Shown one piece after another: positions 56,811 through 64,000 of a stretch of DNA of 64,000 nucleotides. The stretch's first letter is position 1; each line of letters begins with the position of its first letter. Source of the DNA: Artemisia argyi (Eukaryota; Streptophyta; Magnoliopsida; Asterales; Asteraceae); the NCBI GenBank assembly GCA_030686995.1, contig CM060694.1, positions 90,510,762 to 90,574,761 of the forward strand. The letters run 5' to 3'. The notes under the pieces are model-generated. The model did no database searches, was not told the DNA's origin, and saw only the letters and a list, made by a program, of their open reading frames with translations. The position numbers and the translations under genes were made by a program.

Positions 56811-57090
56811 ATACACTCTTACCCTACCATCCAAAATAATACATCATAAGGAATGGAAATTCCTCTTACACTTGAATCTTTACATACTTTACATTAAACT
56901 AATCTAATGACTCGAATTAAGAAAATCAAAACACTTGGAGCACTTTTAAGATTAACGTACATATGGGGGTAATAATTGATGTTCTTCCCCATTACTCCAT
57001 AAAATAAGTACTTACCCATGAGTCCCAATCGTCCCAAAACAATATGTACAAGGATATGACTCGACTTAGCAACCATGTAATCAATTAGAT
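56180..57090 (-). mobile_element. 3' internal fragment of the Tat/Ogre-like Gypsy element
   Basis: The internal side of the LTR above: the polypurine tract, then AT-rich untranslated sequence with a poly(T) run at about 56778-56810. No gag or pol is found, and the fragment ends where the next LTR element begins near 57103. Most of the element is therefore missing. Confidence 0.55.
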
Positions 57091-57102
57091 AGTTAACTTA
57101 GG

Positions 57103-58504
57103 TGTTAATACAAATATCGCCTAAAAACGTTATTTATATTTTACGATCTTTGCTAAGTTTTGTTAATGACAAAGTATGAAGTTTAGTTATAAGTAAATCA
57201 TCACTTTAAAGTGTTTAAGTCTTTTTTAACTAAGGTGTGAATTTCCTTTTAAACAAAACATTGTTTCTACTTCTTAAACTAAAATGAGTCTTGTCACATC
57301 ATATTTATTTCTTTATATAGTAAGGTCACATCACATTTAGGGAAAGTTTTATCATGATGCATTTATGGAAAGAAATGTGTTTGACTAACTTTGTTGTTGC
57401 TTGCAAGCTTTGTATTTGACTTGTTATTATGAGATGTGACATTGTTTGGTTGCTAGGAGTTATGAGACAAGACCTTGTTTGGTTTGCAAGATTTATTGCA
57501 AAACCAACTGCAGCCCTGGCGGTACCCTGGGGGTACACGGGCGGAACCCGTTTGAGGGGTCCGCCTGATCCGCCAGACCTGCAGAATTGTTTGCTATAAA
57601 TACCAAACCATTTGTTAGTTTTTGGCAACACTTTTAGGACATATATTCACATACTCTCTCAACTAACTCAGTAACCTTTTGATTTGTGATTCTCTTATGT
57701 AGCAAGGGACTTCACAGATCATTCAAGAAGTTACAAGCTTCAACTCTAAAGTTGCAAGTCTTGGTAGCTTGGTCATGTATAAGCTTTGGTAGTTTATACT
57801 TCATGTGTGTCATGTATATAGAAGTAAGTGGTTAGTATTTTAGGCCTCAAAATACGTAGTGTGTCGGGAGTTGTTGTACCCTTGTAAAATAACTAACGGG
57901 AGTGGTTGTACCCTTGGTAAAGAACTCGACATCTAGCTTAGTGTCGGTAAAAGTGTAAGCGACGAACGGGAGTGGTTGTACCCTTGTAAAAGAACTCGAC
58001 ATCTAGCTTAGTGTCGGTAAAAGTGTAAGAGACGTTGTAAAAGTTTTCTCCGCCGGTGAAAGGAGCTTGTTGATTAGTGCTTATAACTCTCGAGTTGGAA
58101 ACTCGGGGCGTGGATGTAGGGCAAGGAAAAAGAGTCCTTGTAGCCGAACCACGATAAACAATCGTGTTGTGGTTTGATCGTTTCTTTCTTTATCTTTGCT
58201 TATTACATGTTGTTATTTAGTTAGAATTGATAAGTTACATATAAAGCTTTTCAAAGAACTAAACTAGTTAAGATGTGTTTGTATCCTCAAACAAAAGTAA
58301 AAGCTTTCCTAATAACTAAACAAGCAAAGTTAAGATTATCACAAGCAAAGCTTTTCAATGTATGAAACTAGTAAAGTTAGAATTGATATCTACATAAAAA
58401 GCTTTTCAAAGAATCAAACATATAACATTGTGTTTATATCTTTAAGCAAACGTAAAAGATATTCAAGTTAAAAAGAATCTCAACCCCCCTTCTAGTTTTC
58501 CACA
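57103..58504 (+). repeat. LTR of the non-autonomous Copia-type element
   Basis: 1402 bp, TGTTAATACA ... TTTTCCACA. A GC-rich palindromic module (57508-57585: GGCGGTACCC, GGCGGAACCCG, GGGGTCCGCC, GATCCGCCAG) is followed by the TATA box GCTATAAATACC (57593-57603). 57860-58035 contains a tandem repeat of about 65 bp with 'cgggagtggttgtaccctt' and CTCGACATCTAGC units. Ends in CCCCCTTCTAGTTTTCCACA. Confidence 0.85.
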
Positions 58505-58520
58505 ATTGGCATCAAGAGCT
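58505..58520 (+). other. Primer binding site
   Basis: ATTGGCATCAAGAGCT follows the LTR end directly; an initiator-Met-type PBS with two changes from TGGTATCAGAGC. Confidence 0.7.
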
Positions 58521-58561
58521 ACGTTACTCAAGATCTTTAAAATAGAATGTATTTTAAAACT

Positions 58562-59700
58562 TGGATCGATCCATGGATTTTGAAAATCTCAAAGAAGGGC
58601 AACCTATTCAAAACCAACCGCTATTTGAAAAAGAAAACTTACTTGAATGAAAAAGTAATTTTGTAAACTATGTGAAATCAATTGATCAAGATCTTTGGCA
58701 TATTATTTCTTTTGGTAGTTTCAAACCAAAGAAAACAAGTTTTTGAAAACCTAGATAACTATCTTAAACTTGATAAAAATACTAAAGCTAAAACAATGCT
58801 TTACAAAGCTTTAGTACCAAATATGAAAGAATGTATTTTTGTCAAAAGGCTAATGATGTTTGGAAAAATATGGTAAACTTTCATCAAGGAATATGTCAAG
58901 TCAAAGATGATCAATTTGATCTTACATATGAATTAGAAGTTTTAGAAAAACTGATTGATAGACACTTAGAAGAAGTTAATACATGTGCTACTAGTTTAAA
59001 TGTTTTAAATGAAGGTACAAGTGAAGATGAGTACGTGTGTTTTGATGAACCTGCTTGCGTATCTTTGAATGTAATGGATGTTGACGAAGACAATGTTCCG
59101 GTCGTTAATTGTCAATTTATTGAAACAACAAGCAAGGTGTAAGTAAAGGTGATTACTCGTGTCAAGCTCGTAGTAGTCTTGCTTGCGATTCATGGAATTA
59201 CTCGGATGAAGATGAAGTCAATCATCCGGTTCGTGATTCTAAACTAGATAAAACATCAAGAAAGGTACACTTTGAAACCAAACTCTTTTGCTTTGATTAA
59301 TTTATCCTAGAGTTTTCTACACTAGAAAATGAGTCTAAACGTTTATGCAACATGGACCTAAAAACTATCTTCAAGAATGAGTCTTCAAAATCTCTTAAGA
59401 ATAACTTTGAAAAGGAAATCTTATTAGAAGATAAAATGTCTAGAATTGAGAGTAATGTTGAAATTAATCTAGAATGTAAATTATGTCTAGATTACAAACA
59501 TGAGATTAAAATGCAAAATGAGAAAGGAAAAATTATTAGTTAAATTTGATGAAAGCTCAAAATCTTTTGAAAGATTGTTGAGGAGTCAAAGGTTGTTTAA
59601 AGATAAAACCGGATTAGGATTTAACTCATAAGCATCATCAACTAATAAAACAAAGCTTGTAAAATTTGTCAAACCTAGAAGAGAAATTTAGAGATAATTC
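58562..59700 (+). pseudogene. Decayed Copia gag
   Basis: From ATG at 58575 (MDFENLKEGQP) gag-like pieces appear in shifting frames: VKSIDQDLWHII, TKAKTMLYKALVP, ANDVWKNMVNFHQG and QVKDDQFDLTYELEVLE, the order expected for a UBN2 gag. Further on are a coiled-coil-like piece at 59352-59540 and KLLVKFDESSKSFERLL at about 59530-59620, a block that in intact elements precedes the protease. Several stops and frameshifts. No zinc knuckle, protease, integrase or RT follows. Confidence 0.7.
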
Positions 59701-62348
59701 AATCTCTAATAGAAACTCATGATAAAAGGATTAAGACTATCATTCTCTATGCCTTTATATGATTATCCAACCTTCTTGGATACATGAGTTATTGAGTTTC
59801 AAAGCATGTCGTCAAACCAAGTTTTTACGCGTAATGCTTATCCGCTTGATAGCATCTCTATGCAATTTAAAAGGTACACATTACTTCAACTTGACTTTGA
59901 TTGTATCTTGTTTCTAGCATTATGTGTTAGAATATGTGTTATTTGTAATACTCTAGAGTGTCTACCTGCTATTTGTAAATAACTAAGATTAGATTCTATG
60001 CAACAAGGAATTTAGTCTTTAGTACTAGTAGGAGATATAAGGTGCTTTGGTTCTTTAACCATCAAGAGATAAACACAAAAAACTCTTGAGTATGTCTCAC
60101 TCAACTCTTGCTTACAAGTGAGCTAACTAAGAATTTCCTAAGTGTTAAAATGTCTAACACTTTTGTGATGCTTGCAAAACAAACCTTTGTTAAACAATTT
60201 TCTCAAACACCATACTTTGAGTCTTTAACTGTGTTTTTCTTCAATCACTCCTTTATGATAATCTCACATAAAACACACAAGGTGAAATAAATCACATTAG
60301 CATATATTAGAATGTGTGAAAGAAAATGAGTTTTCAACATCTAGGATTTACACATCAAATGTGACACATAGTCTCATGATATTGTACCTCTTGGACTTTT
60401 TCAAAATAAATAGAGTTCATAGTATCTTAAGTAAGAAAACCCAAAGAGTCGAGGAGTCATTGAATATGACATTTAACGAGTGATCTCCTCCTTCTATGAT
60501 ATCATCTTTGGTAGATGATAACTTAGTCGAAAGTCCAATGATGGCAAGACAAGTATGTTGTGTAAAACATTAAGAATAAAAATATAAAATAACATCTCCT
60601 CACCATGAGACAAACATTGAATCAAGCAAAATTGACATAAGTTATAAAACTTAATTTATAGGTCATAGTTGTGTCTAAACAAATTCAACAAAAACAATTT
60701 TTGGAATTTAGAATAAAACAACTAGTGAAACGAAATTGATATTTCAAAGTAATCAAGTGAGTATAGTGTCAATATTTGAAAGACCGTTTGATAATAAAAG
60801 CAAGCCACAAAAGCAAGGGATTTTAACTTAAAGACATTCCTAGTTGCTCTCTTGTTCTCAATGGTTAAGTTATTGATGACTTATCAAGAATGAGATAGGT
60901 AAATCCGTAGGTAAAACTAAATGTAGAGAAATGTTTGGAAGACTACTTGTTCTCATAACAATTAGATTCAACATTATGTTTAGCTTTTGTCTATGTGCTC
61001 GTGTTAAAGAAAATCCTAAAACAACTGTTTAGTTGAGCCTATTTGGATATATCATAAGGTACTACACAACTAGAATTATGGTCTCCTAAAAGAACGGGAA
61101 TAGAAACCATAGTGTTTGACAAATGGAATTATGTCGGTAATAAGTTGATAAGAAAAGCTCAAGTGGTACTTGCACTTTTATGCTTACTTACCCAAGGATT
61201 CTCCAAAACGCGTATGACTCTCAAATTAGTATCGAATGGAGAAGCACATCAACAAGCTCCGCTTGAACAAGCAAACTCGCATCAACAACGGAATTCATCT
61301 TATCAACATTGTTATACCTTCAACAAAGGAAGCATCGACTTCAGCGACAATTCAATCCATTATGTTCTTAATTGACATATTGTGATCCATCATCATCACC
61401 TTGGTAAGATTGTTCATTGAGGAACGTCTTAACTAAGAAAGTCTTCTACGTTAACTATTTCATCATCGCGCTATCAAAATCTCTTGAATGAAAAGCATTC
61501 ATCATCCCTAGGCTTAGTCAAGGACTCATAAGACCTAAAACCATAGTTTTGAACATTAGGATAAAACCACAAAAATCAACACAATTTCTTTTAAGTTTTT
61601 CCCTGCAGAACCCACGGCACCTTCAGACCATACGGGCGGAACCCATTTTTTGGTTCCTCCTGGTCCGCCAAACCTCAGAGTGTATTATTTGTAATTTCAA
61701 AACCAAACACCTCTTAAAATCTTAACAAAAACTAAGAAACAACATCACCCTCTCTAAAACACATATCCTCACGAATTTTAGGGCTTCTAATCTAATCTCT
61801 TCCAATCCAACTAACTTTGTAAGTATTCTAATCACAATTGCATTTTTAATTTAATTATAACATTCTTGCTTACAATCATTAACTAGAATCTTAGGGCTTT
61901 TGCATAAAACTTCATGATTCATGAAAAACTTGGTGGCTAGTCAATTATGTATTTCATTAGTTAAGAAATGTATCTTTTCATTGTTACTTTGATATACCAA
62001 ACACACCAAGTGCATTATTTTTCAAATTGCAACATGATTCATCACCACATTGTTAAAACAAATGAAAAACATCATTTAAACATCACTTGCATACTATCTC
62101 TTGAATGCTAAAGGGGATACATAACTAATATGTATTTTCGGGTACATTCAATCGAAGACACATTCAATTAGGAGAGTGTTGGTTATCTTTTGTTTTTTTA
62201 CAACAAAATTTGCATAACAAAACAATTTGGGAATCAAAATGAGTCAAGATAACCAAGTCTTCACATTGTTTAGCATATAGGAACATATTAGAACATCCAC
62301 ATTGTTAAAAGTCATTAACATACAATTTTATGTTTTCTAGGAATCAAC
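59701..62348 (+). other. Non-coding interior of the Copia-type element
   Basis: AT-rich with scattered short ORFs. 61112-61375 (87 codons, Gln-rich) is the longest and is not recognised. A palindromic GC module lies at 61605-61675 and is followed by a leader-like stretch ending in a TTTTCTAG|GAATC acceptor just before the ATG at 62349, so the next ORF may be expressed from a spliced transcript. Confidence 0.5.
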
Positions 62349-63245
62349 ATGCCTCCCGCAAACAAATCCGATCATAAAGAAACCCTTAAGTACATGCCCA
62401 AACACCATATGACCAAAGGTCTCAATCCGGTTCAAGTAGAAACCTTTAAGGCATTAGAAAAACGCTATGTTCACGAAGGTAGAACCATTGATCCATCCTT
62501 TCTAGAAGGAACATCTATTCGCCAAAACTTTGCCGCAATTCACTTTGATTGTCTCCTTGATATAGATGAGCCCATTTGTCCTAGGTTCATCTTGGAATTT
62601 TATGCAACCGTAAACCTTTCCTCATGTGCTGGTGGTAGGATTTCATTAAACTTCACAACCAATCAAATATCACATGACATAGATTTAAAAGACTTAGCTA
62701 TAATTCTTGGTGTACCAAATGAGGGAACTTGTCTCTACACGGATAAGTGGCCCATTTCATGTCTTGATACTATTGATCGTTTTTATCCATACGATACACC
62801 TCTTGCTAGTAAGGAAACTATTAAGGAACACCTCTTTGTTAGAACCTCTACCACTAGGGTGAATCGTTCGGGGAATAATGTAGATAAGGATCCTTTTGGT
62901 ATGGAGCTCAATGAGCTTAAACCGCAATTTAAGAAATTGGAAGAAATTCTTAGGGCTAACGTCATAAGTACCATAGGAAATAGAGATCACATCAACACAT
63001 GTCTTTTCTATATGCTCTATAGCATTTCAACCGGTCAACCCTTCAACTTAGCCTACTACCTAGCCAAAAGGATGGCCGACATATCCTTAGTTGGAACAAC
63101 CGCTCTTCCCTATGGTATGCTTCTTACTCGCCTCTTTAGAGGAATCTCACCCATTTCTCCTAATGAAAATGGAATGCACCTTGACTATTTTCTAGTTCCT
63201 CACATCTTCGTTCCTTTAAGTGATAAAACGTGTTTTCAAAAATAA
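62349..63245 (+). CDS. Putative plant transposon protein-type ORF, frameshifted at its end
   Basis: 298 codons starting MPPANKSDHKETLKYM. The pattern NFAAIHFDCLLDI, CPRFILEFYATV, DIDLKDLAIILGVPNEG and, near the end, LPYGMLLTRLFRGI fits the 'putative plant transposon protein' family often carried by LTR elements of legumes and composites. Its biochemical role is unknown. The frame ends at a TAA in 63243-63245, but another frame continues from about 63220 (KNKGKRTRSPTPSSSSSG), so a one-base indel lies near 63220-63240. An acceptor-like TTTTCTAG sits 10 bp before the ATG. Confidence 0.65.
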   Translation: MPPANKSDHKETLKYMPKHHMTKGLNPVQVETFKALEKRYVHEGRTIDPSFLEGTSIRQNFAAIHFDCLLDIDEPICPRFILEFYATVNLSSCAGGRISLNFTTNQISHDIDLKDLAIILGVPNEGTCLYTDKWPISCLDTIDRFYPYDTPLASKETIKEHLFVRTSTTRVNRSGNNVDKDPFGMELNELKPQFKKLEEILRANVISTIGNRDHINTCLFYMLYSISTGQPFNLAYYLAKRMADISLVGTTALPYGMLLTRLFRGISPISPNENGMHLDYFLVPHIFVPLSDKTCFQK

Positions 63246-63459
63246 GGGCAAACGTACTCGATCACCTACACCATCATCATCATCATCCGGAATGAGCGAG
63301 GATGATAAACTTCCAAACTCTAAGTTACCCCCTTTACAATACCTTCAAGCTCTCCCCATCATTGACAATGCTTCCGAAGAATTCAAGCAAACCAAAGGAA
63401 TGTTCAAGTGTTTTGGAAGGTACCTAAACAAGCTCAAGAAGAAGATAGACCGGTTGTGA
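63220..63459 (+). pseudogene. C-terminal part of the plant transposon protein-type ORF, out of frame
   Basis: Basic then serine-rich (KGKRTRSPTPSSSSSGMSEDD) followed by a helical, lysine-rich end (CFGRYLNKLKKKIDRL) and a TGA. Lying immediately after and overlapping the 298-codon ORF in another frame, it is best read as the tail of the same protein after a frameshift. Confidence 0.55.
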
Positions 63460-64000
63460 GAAGATTAAGGAGTGTTTGGCTTATGAGTGCTTTAGAATCG
63501 TCTTTGTGATAAAACTACGTGAATTATTTGTTTTTCATGGTTTATTACGTTTGTTGGATTATGTTTGTATGAACCTTTATGCATAATGACAAAGTTTAAG
63601 GTGTTCATCATTTTTTTTCTATGCTTATGGGAATTCTTACTAAGTATAGTGAAATCCTCGACCTCAAGGTCAAAGTCCCATGAAATGCACGTTTACGTGT
63701 CTAATTTTTGCATTGCCCAACCAGAAATGCCTTATCTCTTTGATTTTAGGAGTTTTCGAAAATTTTGAAAAACGTCTCGCGGGTCAAAAACGTGGACTGC
63801 CACTTTTTTCAGCCCTGGCGGATCTGGCGGTACCCAAAATTGGGTTCCGCCAGTACAAATTCTGGGAATTCCAGAATTGGCCCAACGGACCAGGCGGCAC
63901 CCTCAAAAGGGTTCCGCCTGTGTATTCTGAGGGTGCCGCCAGTAACCTGCAGAAAATTTTTCTATTTTTTTTTAAGTCCAAAACTTGTAATATGTTAAAA
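63460..64000. other. Non-coding sequence with a GC-rich palindromic module
   Basis: 63811-63955 contains GGCGGATCTGGCGGTACCC, GGGTTCCGCCAG, CAGGCGGCACCC, GGGTTCCGCCTG and GGGTGCCGCCAG, that is, paired GGCGG..ACCC and GGGT..CCGCC arms. It resembles the promoter-proximal modules of the LTRs in this window, but the sequence after it leaves the window before a TATA box could be seen. Confidence 0.6.

Larger units (their letters stand above)
57103..64000 (+). mobile_element. Non-autonomous Copia-type element, left part, running off the window
   Basis: A left LTR (57103-58504), a PBS (ATTGGCATCAAGAGC), a decayed UBN2-type gag (58560-59700) and, without any pol domain in between, an ORF of the plant transposon protein type at 62349. 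GC-rich palindromic modules recur at about 61605-61675 and 63811-63955. No right LTR is seen before 64000. The LTR shares blocks with the nested element at 26693-34484, so the two belong to one superfamily. Confidence 0.75.

Overview
This is a nuclear plant chromosome window dominated by transposable elements. Two things point to the sunflower family (Asteraceae). The Ty1/Copia gag proteins at 36768-40670 and 5683-8460 are of the kind I know from Tanacetum, Artemisia and other Asteraceae genomes. The string of zinc-knuckle motifs at 5683-7068 is also typical of that family. No bacterial-style operons, rRNA, tRNA or CRISPR arrays are seen. I could not run searches, so the species is not determined.

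Layout. 1-2935 is non-coding, repeat-like DNA. 2936-9443 is a decayed Copia element on the minus strand (gag, protease, integrase, start of reverse transcriptase, 5' LTR), cut off before its RNase H and 3' LTR. 9444-10250 is a degenerate minisatellite, and 11130-11480 a fold-back repeat. 11588-11917 is a nearly perfect 165-bp tandem duplication. 12647-15847 (minus) is the one clear, intact host gene: SPT16, the large subunit of the FACT histone chaperone. It has an uninterrupted coding exon, a probable 1.5-kb intron in its 5' UTR and a TATA box near 17525.

18500-43571 (plus) looks like a second host gene. It has a promoter with an ACGTCA motif, an E2F-type site and a TATA box, followed by several short spliced exons. 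Its product is not recognised and the exon joins are not resolved. Between two of its exons sits a 20.5-kb Copia element (21500-42012, minus strand; LTRs of 365/366 bp; TSD TATTA). That element's pol gene is split by a second element (26693-34484, plus strand; LTRs of 1656/1689 bp; TSD ACTGA). The inner element is a large non-autonomous retrotransposon derivative with only ghosts of coding sequence, including a 105-bp (35-codon) triple repeat.

43930-52000 is a dense field of small DNA elements: a 1.6-kb fold-back element whose core is an inverted minisatellite, palindromic repeats, CACTA-like ends, two inverted-repeat elements in TA microsatellites, and a Stowaway-like MITE. 52310-57100 holds old LTR pieces, including a Tat/Ogre-like LTR packed with a TGACG palindrome. 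57103-64000 is the left part of another non-autonomous element with LTR, PBS, a wrecked gag and a 298-codon ORF of the 'putative plant transposon protein' type; it runs off the window.

The most unusual signals are four. GC-rich palindromic modules sit just upstream of the TATA box in several LTR families. An inverted-minisatellite fold-back element has an uninterrupted paralogue of its insertion site about 0.8 kb away. A CAACTCGCTAG-type array occurs in the leader of the 20.5-kb Copia element. The nested 20.5-kb insertion itself lies inside an apparent intron.
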